This document shows positions 1 to 10,320 of a DNA stretch of 64,000 bases, one piece after another. This DNA is from Comamonas sp. NLF-1-9 (GTDB lineage Bacteria; Pseudomonadota; Gammaproteobacteria; Burkholderiales; Burkholderiaceae_C). The notes under the pieces were generated by a model. It had not been told where the DNA came from, ran no database searches, and saw only the letters and a list, made by a program, of their open reading frames with translations. The position numbers and the translations under genes are program-made. Location: contig NZ_CP078069.1 in assembly GCF_019195435.1 (NCBI RefSeq), forward strand, positions 1 to 64,000, given 5' to 3'. How positions within the stretch are numbered: the first letter of the stretch is position 1; every line of letters starts with the position of its first letter.

Positions 1-1
1 C

Positions 2-1459
2 ATCCTGGACGCCAACCTCGTGTACGGCGGCGCGGGCGTCGGCGTGCAGGCGCAGCTCGATGAGGACGTGGCGAATTTCCGCACGCTCACGCAGCGCAAC
101 CCCCAGCTGGTGGCCGGGCCCGACGGCGCGGCGCTGCTGGCGCTGTACGACGAGAACGAGCCGCGCGCCACGCTGCTGCTGGACAGCGCCTCTGAACTTT
201 CGGCTTCGCGCAGTGCGCAGTCGGTGCTGCTGGCCGACGCCGAGCCCGCGCGCGAGTCGCTGGAAGCCATCCAGAGCAAACTCACGGCGCAGGCCGGTTA
301 CGGCGTGAGCGAGATCGCCCTGCTGGCCGTGCTGACCGTGTTCGTGCTGCTGTGCGGCGTGGGCATTGCACGCGTGCAACTGCGCGAGAGCGAACGTCGC
401 CAGTTGCTGTCCGAGCAGCAGCGCCAGGAAGCGCGCCTGCAGGAGCTTGAGGCCAAGCGCATCAACGACGCCAACCAGGCGGCCATCTTGCGCCTGATGA
501 ACGAGCTGCAGTCGGTGGCCGAGGGCGACCTGACGCAGGAAGCCACGGTGACCGAGGACATCACCGGCGCGATCGCCGACTCGGTGAACTACACGGTGGA
601 AGAGCTGCGCGTGCTGGTGGGCAGCGTGCAGAACACCGCCACGCGCGTGGCGCAGACGACCACGCAGGTGGACGGCACCTCGACCGAGCTGCTGGCGGCC
701 TCCAGCGAGCAGCTGCGCGAGATCCGCGAAACCGGCCAGTCGGTGCTGGACATGGCCACGCGCATCAACCAGGTGTCCTCCCAGGCGCAGGAATCGGCTT
801 CGGTGGCCCAGCAGTCCAGGCAGGCGGCCGACGAGGGCTTGAAGGCGGTGCAGAACGCCATCGGCGGCATGAACGCGATCCGCGACCAGATCCAGGACAC
901 CTCCAAGCGCATCAAGCGCCTGGGCGAATCCTCGCAGGAGATCGGCGAAATCACGGAGCTGATTTCGGGCATTACCGAACAGACCAACCTGCTGGCCTTG
1001 AACGCCGCCATCCAGGCGGCGTCCGCCGGCGAGGCGGGGCGCGGCTTCTCGGTGGTGGCCGAGGAAGTGCAGCGCCTGGCCGAACGCTCGGCCGACGCCA
1101 CGCGCCAGATCGCGGCGCTGGTGAAGGCGATTCAGACCGACACCCAGGACGCGGTGGCCGCCATGGAGCGCTCTACGCGCGGCGTGGTCGAAGGCGCGCG
1201 CCTGTCCGACAGCGCCGGCACCGCGCTGTCGGAGATCGACAACGTCTCGCGCAAGCTGGCCGAGCTCATCGAGAGCATTTCTTCGGCAACCCTGCGCGAA
1301 GCGAGTCTCGCCAACGGGGTGGCCGAGAACATCCAGCACATCTTCGCGGTGACCGAGCAGACCGGCGAGGGCACGCGCACCACAGCGCACCAGGTGCGCG
1401 AACTGTCCAAGATGGCGGAGGAATTGCGCCAGTCGGTCGCGCGGTTCAAGATTGCCTGA
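2..1459 (+). CDS. pilJ: Type IV pilus methyl-accepting chemotaxis protein PilJ (5' truncated by window edge)
   Basis: This is the C-terminal 485 codons of a chemoreceptor; the reading frame is open to the left edge, so the true start lies outside. It carries the end of a ligand-binding region, one membrane segment (about residues 103-123 of the visible part), a linker, and a full methyl-accepting signalling domain. The hairpin tip reads [20 protein letters not shown], where ordinary MCPs have AIEAARAGE; that change is typical of PilJ. PilJ senses surface contact and type IV pili and signals to the kinase ChpA, encoded immediately downstream, to control twitching and often cAMP. The next gene follows within 50 bases, so the two are probably cotranscribed. 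Confidence 0.9.
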   Translation: MLDANLVYGGAGVGVQAQLDEDVANFRTLTQRNPQLVAGPDGAALLALYDENEPRATLLLDSASELSASRSAQSVLLADAEPARESLEAIQSKLTAQAGYGVSEIALLAVLTVFVLLCGVGIARVQLRESERRQLLSEQQRQEARLQELEAKRINDANQAAILRLMNELQSVAEGDLTQEATVTEDITGAIADSVNYTVEELRVLVGSVQNTATRVAQTTTQVDGTSTELLAASSEQLREIRETGQSVLDMATRINQVSSQAQESASVAQQSRQAADEGLKAVQNAIGGMNAIRDQIQDTSKRIKRLGESSQEIGEITELISGITEQTNLLALNAAIQAASAGEAGRGFSVVAEEVQRLAERSADATRQIAALVKAIQTDTQDAVAAMERSTRGVVEGARLSDSAGTALSEIDNVSRKLAELIESISSATLREASLANGVAENIQHIFAVTEQTGEGTRTTAHQVRELSKMAEELRQSVARFKIA

Positions 1460-1505
1460 TTGCAGGGAAGCCATGCCTCAAGCGACCACACTCGGAGGGC
1501 AAACC

Positions 1506-4500
1506 ATGTCACCCACGGGGGCCTCGCACGCAGCGGTGCGCGACGTTCGTTACGAGGAGCAGGACCTGGGCCCCCTGGCATGGGTGCATGCCGAGCTGCG
1601 CAAGATGCTGGACGGTGCAGTCAAGCAGCTGCGCCATTTCGCACATGAAATCGAAAGTTCGGGCGAGTCCGACCTTGCCTCTCACGACATCACGCCGCTG
1701 CGCAACGTGCGCCTGACGCTGCACCAGTGCACCGGCGCGCTGGTCATGGTGGGCATGGAGCAGACCGCCCTGGTGCTGCAGGCGATGGAAGCGGCGCTGC
1801 AGCGGCTGATCCAGCAGCCCGAGCTGTGCCGCAACGAGGCCGTCTCGGTGCTGGAGGGCGCGAGCTTTGCGGTCATCGAATACCTGGACAGCATCCTGGC
1901 GGGCAAGAGCACCTCGCCGGTCGCCTTGTTTCCGCAGTACCGCCAGGTGCAGCAGCTTGCAGGCGTGCCGCACGTGCATCCCATGGACCTGTGGCCGGCC
2001 GAGCGGCGCATGCGCGAGCCGGTGTTTCCCGGCTCGGTGCTGCCCCTGCCCTACAGCCACGAAGTGCGCACCCACCTGGATTCCGCGGTACTGCGCATCG
2101 TCAAGAACGGCGACGTGGATGCGGCCATGGACATGCAGCATCTGTGCATGGGTTTTGCCGCGGCGCAGCAGCAAACCCGGCCGCGCCTGTTCTGGAAGGC
2201 GGCAGCGGGCTTTTTCGAAGCTATAGGCCGGCGCTGGCTGCCGGTGGACGCCTACGTCAAGCGCACCACCTCGCGTGTGCTGATGCAGTACACCGTGCTC
2301 GCGCGCGGCGACACCACGCTGGCCGAGCGGCTGCTGCCCGAGCTGCTCTTCTTCTGCGCCCAGGCGCGCATGCCCGAAGACGCCACCGGCGTCACCGCCC
2401 TGCGTTCGGTACGCCACGCCTGGGACTTGCAGCGCAGCGCGCCCGTCGATTACGAATCGCCCCGCTTCGGCCTGTGCGACCCGGCGCTGCTCGCGCAGGC
2501 GCGCAAGCGCATCGCGGCGGCCACTGAAACCTGGTCGGCGCTGGCGGGCGGCGACAAGCACAAGATCAAGCTCGCGGCCGACCAGTTCAGCCTGGTATGC
2601 GATTCGCTGCGCAAGCTGCAGCTCGACAGCGAGCCGCTGGCCGAAGCGCTGATGCGCGCGGTGGCGGTGCCGCTGCATTCGGCGCAGCCGCCCGCACCCG
2701 CATTGGCGATGGAGGTGGCTACCTCGGTGCTCTATCTGCAGGCCGCGTTCGAAGAGCTCGACGCGGCGCGTGAGCACATGGCCGAGCGCGGCAGCCGGCT
2801 GGCAGGGCGGCTCGACGGCGTGACGCTCGGCGGGGAATCCCAGCCGCTCGAACCGTGGATGGAAGAGTTGTACCGGCGCGTGAGCGACCAGCAGACCATG
2901 GGCAGCGTGGTAGGCGAGCTGCGCGTGACCCTGGCCGACGTGGAGAAGTCGCTCGACCAGTACTTCCGCAAGCCCGAAGACACTGCGGTGCTCGGCCCGG
3001 TGCCCGGAGGCATGCAGCAGATGCGCGGCGTGCTGTCGGTGCTCGGCCTCGAGCAGGCGTCGCTGGCGGTGTTGCGCATGCGTGACCTGATCGAGCAGCT
3101 GATGCTGAACGAAGTGCCGGCGCAGGAGCAGCCGCGCGTGGTCGAGCGCCTGGGCAACAGCCTCGGGGCCCTGGGTTTCCTCGTGGACATGCTGGGCTAC
3201 CAGCGCGCCATGGCCGCCAAGCTCTTCGTGTACGACGAAGAGCTGGGCGAGCTCAAGATCGTCATGGGCTCCACTGCGCGCACCCGGGTCGAAGACAGCC
3301 AGGACGAGGCCGAGCAACTCCTGGCAGCGCGCGCAAGCGATGCGCCGGAGTTTGAAGTCGATCCGCAGTTGCTCGCACCCGCCGAGGCACCGGCGCCCCA
3401 AGCGCCGCAAGCTGCACCGCCCCAAGTGCCCGACACGCCGTCCGCCGAAGCGCCGGGCGAAGCGCCAAGCGCGCCCGCGCTGCTCGACCTGGACCTGCCC
3501 ACGCTGGATCTGGACGGCCCTGCAGACACCGCCGCCGATGAACCGGCACCACCGGTGCGGGCTGCCGACGAGGCGCCCGCCCACGCTGACCTGGCGGCGC
3601 CGCAGCAGGCCGCAGCCGCCGAGGAGGGCGCGAGCGAGCCCGCCGCCGCCGAACCCGAGCAGGCGCAGATCGACGAGGAACTGCTGGAGATCTTCATCGA
3701 GGAAGCGCGCGAAGTCATCGCCAACGGCCTGGCGGCCGTGCAGGCGCTGCACGAGCAGCCCGGCGACATCGAGGAACAGACCACGCTGCGCCGGGCGTTT
3801 CACACGCTCAAGGGCAGTTCGCGCATGGTCGGTCTGCAGGAATTCGGCGAAGCCGCCTGGGCCATGGAGCAGGTGCTCAACGACTGGCTGGTCCATGAAA
3901 AGCCGGCGTCGGTCGCGCTTAGAACCCTCTGCCACGACGCCTTGCAGGCCTTTGCCGCCTGGATCCAGGACCTTGCGCAGGGCGACGCCCGTGCCTGGAA
4001 CGCCGCGGATTTTCAGCAGGCGGCCGAGGCCATGCGCGTCGAGGGCGTGCTGCGGCCCTGGGCGCACGCAGGGGCCGCTGCGGGCACAGTCGCCGCGCGC
4101 GCCGATGCCGACGACGCCACCGGGGTCACCGCGCCGCTGCCACTACAGCCGGCTGCGCCGCATGAGGCAGGAGAGAGCGCGCACGATTCGGGCTTCGGCT
4201 TTGCCGACACCTTGATCGAAAGTCCGCTGAATGCCGCGGCCGAAGCGCCGAGTGTGCCCGGCCCGGCCGAGCCGGCCGAGCAATCGGCCCTGCTGCCCGA
4301 AGACATCTTCGTGCCTGCGCCCGAAGCGCCCGTCGAGGCGGACGCGCCGGCTGCTGAAAGCAATGCCGAACCCGAGCCCGGGCCGGAAACCGAGCCCGAG
4401 CCGACCGAACTCGCCCCGGCGCTGCCCGGCATCGTGGATGGCGACTTCAAGGAGGTTGGCCATCTGCGCGTGCCCACCGCCCTGTACAACGTCTACCTGA

Positions 4501-7500
4501 GCGAAGCCGAGGAGTGGTCGGGACGCCTGGTCGCGCAGGTGCAGGGATGGGCGGCTGCGGCCTCGCCCACCGTCTCGGAAGAAGCGGTGGCGATGGCGCA
4601 TTCGCTGGCCGGCAGCTCGGCCACGGTCGGCTTTGCGGACTTGTCCGGCTTGGCGCGCACGCTGGAGCACGCGCTGCAACACCTGCAGTTGCTCGGGCAC
4701 GTACCGGCCGAGCACCTGGCGACGCTGGGCGAGGCGGTCGACGAGATCCGCCGTCTGCTGCACCAGTTTGCGGCCGGCTTCCTCAAGCAGCCGCAGCCGG
4801 CGGTGCTGCAGCAGCTCGATGCGCTGCTGCAAACCGACATCAGCAGCGGCTCGCAGTCGCTGGCGGCGCAGACGCCGCAGGACGATGCCGCCCTCGAGGA
4901 AACGCTGATCAACCGCCTCCAGGAATGGCGCGACTCGCAGATCGGCACGCTGTCTGCACCCAGCGAGCCCGAGGCGCCCGCCCAGCCCGAGCCGTCCGCC
5001 GAGTCGGAAGCGCCGATGCTCATCGAGCCCGAAGCCGAGCCCGAAGTCGAGCCGGAGAGCGCGCCTGAAGCCGACGCCCAAGCGATGCCCGAACAGGGCC
5101 AGCTGCCCGAAGCACCGCCGGATGTCGCGACTGCGCCGCAATCTGCCTCGCACGGGGACGACAAGACCGCCGCTGCAACCGACATCTCCGCACCGGCTCC
5201 GCTGGCAGCCGATGGGGTGTCCGACGACCCCTTCCAGCACGACCAGGAGATCGACCGCGCCATCGCCCAGGCCATCGCTGCCGATACCGACGAAGACGAG
5301 ATCGATGTCATAGACACCATCGACCCCGACCTCTTTCCGATTTTCGAGGAAGAGGCGCAGGAATTGCTGCCGACCCTGGGCGGCGCCCTGCGCCAGTGGC
5401 TGGCGCAGCCGTCGGACATGGCGGCACGCTCGGAGCTGCTGCGCGCCCTGCATACGCTCAAGGGCAGTGCCCGCCTGGCGGGTGCGCTGCGTCTGGGCGA
5501 GATGGCCCACCGCATGGAGTCCGCAGTTGAAGGCGTAGATGCCGAGACCGCGACGGCGGCGGACATCGACCCCTTGATGACGCGTTTTGACGGCCTGCAG
5601 GCCACTTTCGACGCCTTGCGCGCGATGGGGCAGGAGCCCGCCGCGCTCGAGCAGCCGGACAGCGCTGCCGCCTCCGACGCGCCAGAGAGTGCCGTTGGCG
5701 CCGACGACACCGCTGGCGCAGCCAAGCCGCTGGTGGCCCAGGCGGCGGTGGTGCGGCCGGTGGAGCTGGTGCGCGGCGCGGCACGCACTGGCGGGGGCCA
5801 GCAGGTGCGCGTGCGCTCGCAGTTGCTCGACCGCATGGTCAACGACGTGGGCGAGGTGCTGATCGCGCGCTCGCGCCTGTCTACCCGCGTGCTGCAGATG
5901 CGCGGCTCGCTCGACGACCTCAGCGGCAACCTGGAGCGCCTGCGCGCCCAGCTGCGCGACATCGAGGTGCAGGCCGAATCGCAGATGCAGTCGCGCCAGG
6001 CACAGTCGCGCGAGAGTGCGGCGGCCTTCGACCCATTGGAGTTTGACCGCTTCACGCGCATGCAGGAGCTCACGCGCATGATGGCCGAATCGGTCAACGA
6101 CGTGGCGACTGTGCAGCGCGCGCTGCAGCGCTCGGTGGAAGGTGCGGAAGACGACCTCACGGCGCAGGGCCGCCAGGCGCGCGAGCTGCAGCGCGAGTTG
6201 CTGCGCACGCGCATGGTGGAGTTCGATTCGCTCTCCGAGCGCCTGTACGCAGTGGTGCGCCAGGCCAGCCGCGAAACCGGCAAGCAGGTGCGCCTGGACA
6301 TCGTCGGCGGCACCATAGAGATGGACCGCGGCGTGCTCGAGCGCATGGCCCCGGCCTTCGAGCACCTGCTGCGCAACTGCGTCGGCCACGGCATCGAGCC
6401 GGCTGCGGCGCGCGAAGCGGCGGGCAAGCCGCTGGCCGGCACCATCGTGGTGACCGCCGGCTACGAAGGCAACGACGTCTCGGTGGAGTTCCGCGACGAC
6501 GGCGCCGGGCTGGACGTCGAGCGCATCCGCGCGCGCGCACTCGCGCAAGGCCTGATTGCGCCGGACGAAGCCATCGACGTGCAGCGCGCTGCCGAACTCA
6601 TCTTCCAGCCGGGCTTTTCCACGGCCGCCGAGGTGACCGAACTGGCCGGGCGCGGTATAGGCATGGACGTGGTGCGCACCGAAGTGCAGTCGCTGGGCGG
6701 GCGCATAGAGACCACCAGCACAGCGGGCCAGGGCACGGCGTTTCGCATGGTGCTGCCCCTGACCACCGCAGTGACCCAGGTGGTCATGGTGCGCCTGGGC
6801 AAGCTCAGCATAGGCATTCCGGCGAACATCATCGAAGTGGTGCGCCGCGCCAGCTCCGAAGAACTCGAGCAGGCCTACACCGCGGGCGCTTACCTGGAGG
6901 CGCCGCTGTACTGGGCGGGGGCGCTGCTGCAGGCTTCGGCCGGCAGCACGCAGGCGGCCGAGAAGACGCGCCCCGTCGTCATCGTGCGCAGCGCCTCGCA
7001 GCGCCTTGCGCTGCATGTGGACGAGGTGCTGGGCAACCAGGAAGTCGTGGTCAAGAACCTGGGGCCGCAGCTGTCCACGCTGCCGGGCCTGGCGGGCATG
7101 TCGGTGCTTGCCTCGGGCGCGGTGGTGCTGATCTACAACCCGGTCGCGCTGGCCACGGTGTATGGCGAGCAGGCGCGCGCGGTGATGCGCTCGCCCGAGG
7201 CGCTGCGCGGCAAGACCGCACCGGCCCAGGCGCTGCCCGGGGCGACGGCGCTGCAGTCGACTGCGGCCGTGCCTCTGGTGCTGGTGGTGGACGATTCGAT
7301 CACCGTGCGCCGCGTCACCCAGCGACTGCTGCAGCGCGAAGGCTACCGGGTGGCGCTCGCAGCCGACGGCCTGCAGGCGCTGCAGCGCCTGCGCGAGGAG
7401 CGCCCGGTGGTGGTGCTCTCGGACATCGAGATGCCGCGCATGGATGGCTTCGACCTGGCGCGCGCGATACGCGCCGACGACAAGCTTGCCGATCTGCCCA

Positions 7501-7655
7501 TCATCATGATCACCTCGCGCATGGCCGAAAAGCACAAGGAACACGCGGTCGCGCTGGGCGTGAGCCACTACCTGGGCAAGCCGTACTCGGATGAGGTGCT
7601 GCTCGGCCTGGTGCAGCGCTACGCGGAAATGGAGCAGGCGGCGGCCCAGGACTGA
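1506..7655 (+). CDS. chpA: ChpA/PilL-type hybrid chemotaxis histidine kinase with multiple phosphotransfer domains
   Basis: A very large (2049 aa) CheA-like kinase of the type IV pilus chemosensory system. I chose ATG 1506 because GGAGGG lies 6 bases upstream; an in-frame TTG at 1452 would overlap pilJ. Domain order: an N-terminal degenerate Hpt (His73 present, no HTLKGS box), a second Hpt-like helix bundle near residue 500 with no His, three Hpt domains with phosphorylatable His (H766 in HTLKGSS, H1032 in AHSLAGSS, H1316 in HTLKGSA), a dimerisation helix pair, a HATPase (about 1590-1740; GRGIGMDVV box), a CheW-like domain, and a C-terminal receiver (about 1922-2042; phospho-acceptor D1973 in SDIEMPRMDG). 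Pro/Ala/Glu-rich linkers separate the Hpt units. It receives signals from PilJ. Confidence 0.93.
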   Translation: MSPTGASHAAVRDVRYEEQDLGPLAWVHAELRKMLDGAVKQLRHFAHEIESSGESDLASHDITPLRNVRLTLHQCTGALVMVGMEQTALVLQAMEAALQRLIQQPELCRNEAVSVLEGASFAVIEYLDSILAGKSTSPVALFPQYRQVQQLAGVPHVHPMDLWPAERRMREPVFPGSVLPLPYSHEVRTHLDSAVLRIVKNGDVDAAMDMQHLCMGFAAAQQQTRPRLFWKAAAGFFEAIGRRWLPVDAYVKRTTSRVLMQYTVLARGDTTLAERLLPELLFFCAQARMPEDATGVTALRSVRHAWDLQRSAPVDYESPRFGLCDPALLAQARKRIAAATETWSALAGGDKHKIKLAADQFSLVCDSLRKLQLDSEPLAEALMRAVAVPLHSAQPPAPALAMEVATSVLYLQAAFEELDAAREHMAERGSRLAGRLDGVTLGGESQPLEPWMEELYRRVSDQQTMGSVVGELRVTLADVEKSLDQYFRKPEDTAVLGPVPGGMQQMRGVLSVLGLEQASLAVLRMRDLIEQLMLNEVPAQEQPRVVERLGNSLGALGFLVDMLGYQRAMAAKLFVYDEELGELKIVMGSTARTRVEDSQDEAEQLLAARASDAPEFEVDPQLLAPAEAPAPQAPQAAPPQVPDTPSAEAPGEAPSAPALLDLDLPTLDLDGPADTAADEPAPPVRAADEAPAHADLAAPQQAAAAEEGASEPAAAEPEQAQIDEELLEIFIEEAREVIANGLAAVQALHEQPGDIEEQTTLRRAFHTLKGSSRMVGLQEFGEAAWAMEQVLNDWLVHEKPASVALRTLCHDALQAFAAWIQDLAQGDARAWNAADFQQAAEAMRVEGVLRPWAHAGAAAGTVAARADADDATGVTAPLPLQPAAPHEAGESAHDSGFGFADTLIESPLNAAAEAPSVPGPAEPAEQSALLPEDIFVPAPEAPVEADAPAAESNAEPEPGPETEPEPTELAPALPGIVDGDFKEVGHLRVPTALYNVYLSEAEEWSGRLVAQVQGWAAAASPTVSEEAVAMAHSLAGSSATVGFADLSGLARTLEHALQHLQLLGHVPAEHLATLGEAVDEIRRLLHQFAAGFLKQPQPAVLQQLDALLQTDISSGSQSLAAQTPQDDAALEETLINRLQEWRDSQIGTLSAPSEPEAPAQPEPSAESEAPMLIEPEAEPEVEPESAPEADAQAMPEQGQLPEAPPDVATAPQSASHGDDKTAAATDISAPAPLAADGVSDDPFQHDQEIDRAIAQAIAADTDEDEIDVIDTIDPDLFPIFEEEAQELLPTLGGALRQWLAQPSDMAARSELLRALHTLKGSARLAGALRLGEMAHRMESAVEGVDAETATAADIDPLMTRFDGLQATFDALRAMGQEPAALEQPDSAAASDAPESAVGADDTAGAAKPLVAQAAVVRPVELVRGAARTGGGQQVRVRSQLLDRMVNDVGEVLIARSRLSTRVLQMRGSLDDLSGNLERLRAQLRDIEVQAESQMQSRQAQSRESAAAFDPLEFDRFTRMQELTRMMAESVNDVATVQRALQRSVEGAEDDLTAQGRQARELQRELLRTRMVEFDSLSERLYAVVRQASRETGKQVRLDIVGGTIEMDRGVLERMAPAFEHLLRNCVGHGIEPAAAREAAGKPLAGTIVVTAGYEGNDVSVEFRDDGAGLDVERIRARALAQGLIAPDEAIDVQRAAELIFQPGFSTAAEVTELAGRGIGMDVVRTEVQSLGGRIETTSTAGQGTAFRMVLPLTTAVTQVVMVRLGKLSIGIPANIIEVVRRASSEELEQAYTAGAYLEAPLYWAGALLQASAGSTQAAEKTRPVVIVRSASQRLALHVDEVLGNQEVVVKNLGPQLSTLPGLAGMSVLASGAVVLIYNPVALATVYGEQARAVMRSPEALRGKTAPAQALPGATALQSTAAVPLVLVVDDSITVRRVTQRLLQREGYRVALAADGLQALQRLREERPVVVLSDIEMPRMDGFDLARAIRADDKLADLPIIMITSRMAEKHKEHAVALGVSHYLGKPYSDEVLLGLVQRYAEMEQAAAQD

Positions 7656-7709
7656 GCCGGCGGGCGCGGCGCTGGCGCAGGCGGCGCGCGAGTGCCGCGC
7701 AGGGTTCAA

Positions 7710-7715
7710 TAAAAT
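7710..7715 (+). promoter_or_regulatory. Candidate -10 box for yqgE
   Basis: TAAAAT lies 6 bases before the yqgE ATG, with no Shine-Dalgarno between. Transcription would start at or near the A of the start codon, giving a leaderless mRNA. No clear -35 box is seen. This is an inference from spacing. Confidence 0.4.
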
Positions 7716-7721
7716 GGGCCC

Positions 7722-8357
7722 ATGTCCGCCGATTCGACGACCGTCAACCTGACCAACCATTTCCTGATCGCCATGCCCGGTCTGCGCGATCAGACCTTCG
7801 CGCACAGCGTCGTCTACGTCTGCGAGCACGGCGCGGGCGGCGCGCTGGGGCTGGTGATCAACAAGCCGACCAAGCTGGACATGCAGGATCTGTTCGAGCG
7901 CGTGGATCTGTCGCTCGGGCGCGAAGATCTCACGCGCCAGCCGGTGTTTCATGGCGGCCCGGTGCAGATGGAGCGCGGCTTCGTGCTGCACGAGGTCATG
8001 CGCCCCGAGGTGCTCGATTCGCCCCACCCGGCGAGCACCGTGGTGGAGATGGACGACGAGCCCACGCCGTATGCCGCAACGCTGGCCGTGCCCGGCGGGC
8101 TGGAGATGACCACCTCGCGCGACGTGCTCGAGGCGCTGTCGCACGGCGCCGGCCCGCGTCGGGTGCTGGTGATGCTCGGCTATTCCGCCTGGGGCGAAGG
8201 CCAGCTTGAATCGGAGCTTGCGGCCAACGCCTGGCTGACCGTGCTGGCCGACCCCGAGGTGATCTTTGAAGCGCCTATCGCCGAGCGCTACGACCGCGCG
8301 CTGGCGCTGCTGGGCGTGAGCGCGGCCAGGCTCTCGCCCGAGGCAGGGCGGGCATGA
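7722..8357 (+). CDS. yqgE: YqgE/AlgH family protein (UPF0301)
   Basis: A 211-residue cytoplasmic protein of the YqgE/AlgH family. The N-terminus is characteristic (NHFLIAMPGLRD, then a VVYVCEHG stretch and GLVINKPT), followed by the conserved VFHGGPV and GYSAWGEGQLE boxes. The molecular function is not established; in Pseudomonas the homologue was named AlgH. It is the first gene of a tightly packed run with ruvX and pyrR, a neighbourhood conserved in Pseudomonas and Burkholderiales. Its stop overlaps the ruvX start (ATGA). A -10-like box sits directly upstream of the start codon. Confidence 0.93.
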   Translation: MSADSTTVNLTNHFLIAMPGLRDQTFAHSVVYVCEHGAGGALGLVINKPTKLDMQDLFERVDLSLGREDLTRQPVFHGGPVQMERGFVLHEVMRPEVLDSPHPASTVVEMDDEPTPYAATLAVPGGLEMTTSRDVLEALSHGAGPRRVLVMLGYSAWGEGQLESELAANAWLTVLADPEVIFEAPIAERYDRALALLGVSAARLSPEAGRA

Positions 8358-8773
8358 GCGCCGGCCCGGGGCAGCCCCCGCCGCCCGCCACGCTGCAGTC
8401 CTTCCTGGCCTTCGACTACGGAATCAAGCGCACCGGCGTGGCCACGGGCAATCGCCTGCTCGCGCACGCCAGCCCGCAAAAAAGCATCCATGCCCAGGGC
8501 CAGGCGCGGCTGGAGCAGGTGGCGCGCTACGTCAGCGAATGGCAGCCCGACGCGCTGGTGGTCGGCGTGCCCTTTCACCCCGACGGCGCCGAGCATGAAA
8601 ACACCGTGCGCGCGCGCCGCTTCGCGCGCCAGCTGCAGGGGCGCTTTGGCCTGCCGGTGTACGAGGTGGACGAGCGCTACAGCACCACCGAGGCGCTGGC
8701 GGGCGGCGCGCGCGACGCGGATGCCGCCTCGGCCTGCATCATCCTGGAGCAATTTCTGAGGAGTCTCGAATGA
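8354..8773 (+). CDS. ruvX: RuvX/YqgF family pre-16S rRNA nuclease (Holliday-junction resolvase fold)
   Basis: A 139-residue RNase H-fold protein. The N-terminal [14 protein letters not shown] carries the first catalytic Asp, the centre has [10 protein letters not shown], and the C-terminal part has [10 protein letters not shown] with acidic active-site residues, as in E. coli YqgF. The family matures the 5' end of 16S rRNA and is structurally a Holliday junction resolvase. The start overlaps the yqgE stop and its stop overlaps the pyrR start (both ATGA), so translational coupling is likely. Confidence 0.93.
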   Translation: MSAGPGQPPPPATLQSFLAFDYGIKRTGVATGNRLLAHASPQKSIHAQGQARLEQVARYVSEWQPDALVVGVPFHPDGAEHENTVRARRFARQLQGRFGLPVYEVDERYSTTEALAGGARDADAASACIILEQFLRSLE

Positions 8774-9288
8774 AGCCCACGGCGGCCACCGCCGGCCATC
8801 TGGCGCTCGATGCGCAAGCGCTGTACCTGCAGTTGCGCGAGGCTGCGGCCCGCATGCTCGAACCGGGCACGCGCCTGGTCGGCATCGCCTCGGGCGGCGC
8901 CTGGCTGGCCGAGCGCCTGCAGCAAGACCTGGCGCTGGCGCACGAGGCCGGCGTGCTCTCTTCGTCCATGCACCGCGACGACTACGCCCAGCGCGGCCTG
9001 GCGGCGAGCGTGCAGACGCGCCTGCCCTTCGACGTCAACGGCGCAGACATTCTGGTGCTCGACGACGTGCTCTATACCGGACGCACGATACGCGCGGTGC
9101 TCAACGAGCTGTTCGACTACGGCCGCCCGGCGCGCGTACGCCTGGCGGTGCTGGTGGACCGCGGCGGGCGCGAGCTGCCCGTGGCCGCCGACTTCGCCGC
9201 GGCGCGCATCAGCCTGCCGCCCGGGCTGCACCTGGGGCTGGCGCGCACCGCCGAGGGCGGCTTTCACTTCGACGTCAAGGAGGTCTGA
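8770..9288 (+). CDS. pyrR: Bifunctional pyr operon regulator / uracil phosphoribosyltransferase PyrR
   Basis: A 172-residue type I phosphoribosyltransferase of the PyrR family. The PRPP-binding loop [16 protein letters not shown] is intact, and the flexible-loop region around [13 protein letters not shown] matches PyrR. In Gram-positive bacteria PyrR attenuates pyr transcription by binding mRNA; in proteobacteria it mainly has UPRTase activity, and a regulatory role is uncertain. Here it lies 2 bases upstream of pyrB and overlaps ruvX. I saw no PyrR-type anti-antiterminator in the short gaps, so RNA-based control is not supported by the sequence. Confidence 0.92.
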   Translation: MKPTAATAGHLALDAQALYLQLREAAARMLEPGTRLVGIASGGAWLAERLQQDLALAHEAGVLSSSMHRDDYAQRGLAASVQTRLPFDVNGADILVLDDVLYTGRTIRAVLNELFDYGRPARVRLAVLVDRGGRELPVAADFAAARISLPPGLHLGLARTAEGGFHFDVKEV

Positions 9289-9290
9289 GC

Positions 9291-10253
9291 GTGCCCAGTC
9301 CGCGCAATCCCCAGCTCAACCAGCACGGCGAGCTGATCCACCTGCTGTCGCTCGACCGCCTGCCGCGCGACATTCTCACGCACATCCTGGACACCGCCAC
9401 GAGCTTCGTCGGCATGAACGAGCGCGAGGTCAAGAAGGTGCCGCTCTTGCGCGGCAAGAGCGTGTTCAATCTGTTCTTTGAAAACAGCACGCGCACGCGC
9501 ACCACCTTCGACATCGCGGCCAAGCGCCTGTCGGCCGACGTGTTCACGCTGGACATCGGGCGCTCGTCCACCTCCAAGGGCGAGACGCTGCTCGACACCG
9601 TGGACAACCTCTCGGCCATGGCCGCCGACCTGTTCGTGGTGCGCCACAGCCAATCGGGCGCGCCCTACCTGATCGCGCAGCACGTGGCGCCGCACGTGCA
9701 CGTGGTCAACGCCGGCGACGGCTGGCATTCGCACCCCACGCAGGGGCTGCTGGACATGTACACCATCCGCCACTACAAGCAGGATTTTTCCAATCTGGTG
9801 GTGGCCATCGTCGGCGACGTGCTGCATTCGCGCGTGGCGCGCTCGGACATCCATGCGCTCAAGGTGCTGGGCTGCCCCGAGGTGCGCGTGGTCGGGCCGC
9901 GCACGCTGGCGCCGGCGAGCTTCGAGAGCATGGGCACGCGCGTTTTCGACAACCTGCAAGACGGCATCAAGGGCGCGGACGTGATCATCATGCTGCGCCT
10001 GCAAAACGAGCGCATGAGCGGCGCGCTGCTGCCCTCGCGCGAGGAGTATTTCAAGACCTTCGGCCTGACGCCCGAGAAGCTCGCCTGGGCCAAGCCGGAC
10101 GCCATCGTGATGCACCCCGGGCCGATCAACCGCGGCGTGGAGATCGACTCAGCCGTGGCCGACGGGCCGCAGGCGGTGATCCTCTCGCAGGTGGCTTTCG
10201 GCATTGCGGTGCGCATGGCGGTCATGGCGATCGTGGCCGGCAACGACGCATGA
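9291..10253 (+). CDS. pyrB: Aspartate carbamoyltransferase catalytic subunit
   Basis: Catalyses carbamoyl phosphate + aspartate to N-carbamoyl-aspartate, the committed step of pyrimidine synthesis. At 320 residues it has the family's carbamoyl phosphate site ([12 protein letters not shown]), the [12 protein letters not shown] loop, and [17 protein letters not shown]. The start is GTG at 9291, with AAGGAGG 8 bases upstream inside the pyrR 3' end. No regulatory subunit gene pyrI is present; instead the neighbouring inactive dihydroorotase pyrC' is expected to complete the holoenzyme, as in Pseudomonas. Confidence 0.96.
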   Translation: MPSPRNPQLNQHGELIHLLSLDRLPRDILTHILDTATSFVGMNEREVKKVPLLRGKSVFNLFFENSTRTRTTFDIAAKRLSADVFTLDIGRSSTSKGETLLDTVDNLSAMAADLFVVRHSQSGAPYLIAQHVAPHVHVVNAGDGWHSHPTQGLLDMYTIRHYKQDFSNLVVAIVGDVLHSRVARSDIHALKVLGCPEVRVVGPRTLAPASFESMGTRVFDNLQDGIKGADVIIMLRLQNERMSGALLPSREEYFKTFGLTPEKLAWAKPDAIVMHPGPINRGVEIDSAVADGPQAVILSQVAFGIAVRMAVMAIVAGNDA

Positions 10254-10264
10254 ATACTATTGTT

Positions 10265-10318
10265 TTGATAGCTGCCAGAGCTTGCTGTACAAGCGCTGGA
10301 GCCTGTTTTTGCTTGAAA
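10265..10318 (+). repeat. Dispersed hairpin repeat, copy A
   Basis: Copy of the window-wide family with core TGATAGCTGCCAGMGCTTG, a 5-base loop, CAAGCGCTGGAGCCTG, then TTTTT and GCTTGAAA. It fills almost the whole pyrB-pyrC' gap. The CTTG/CAAG arms and T-run could form a weak terminator between the two genes. Confidence 0.75.
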
Positions 10319-10320
10319 CC

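Noticed and set aside
4143..8144. Very long minus-strand open frame (over 1300 codons) opposite chpA and yqgE
   Set aside because: It is Arg/Ala/His-rich with no recognisable domain and mirrors a well-supported gene; long antisense frames are expected at this GC content.
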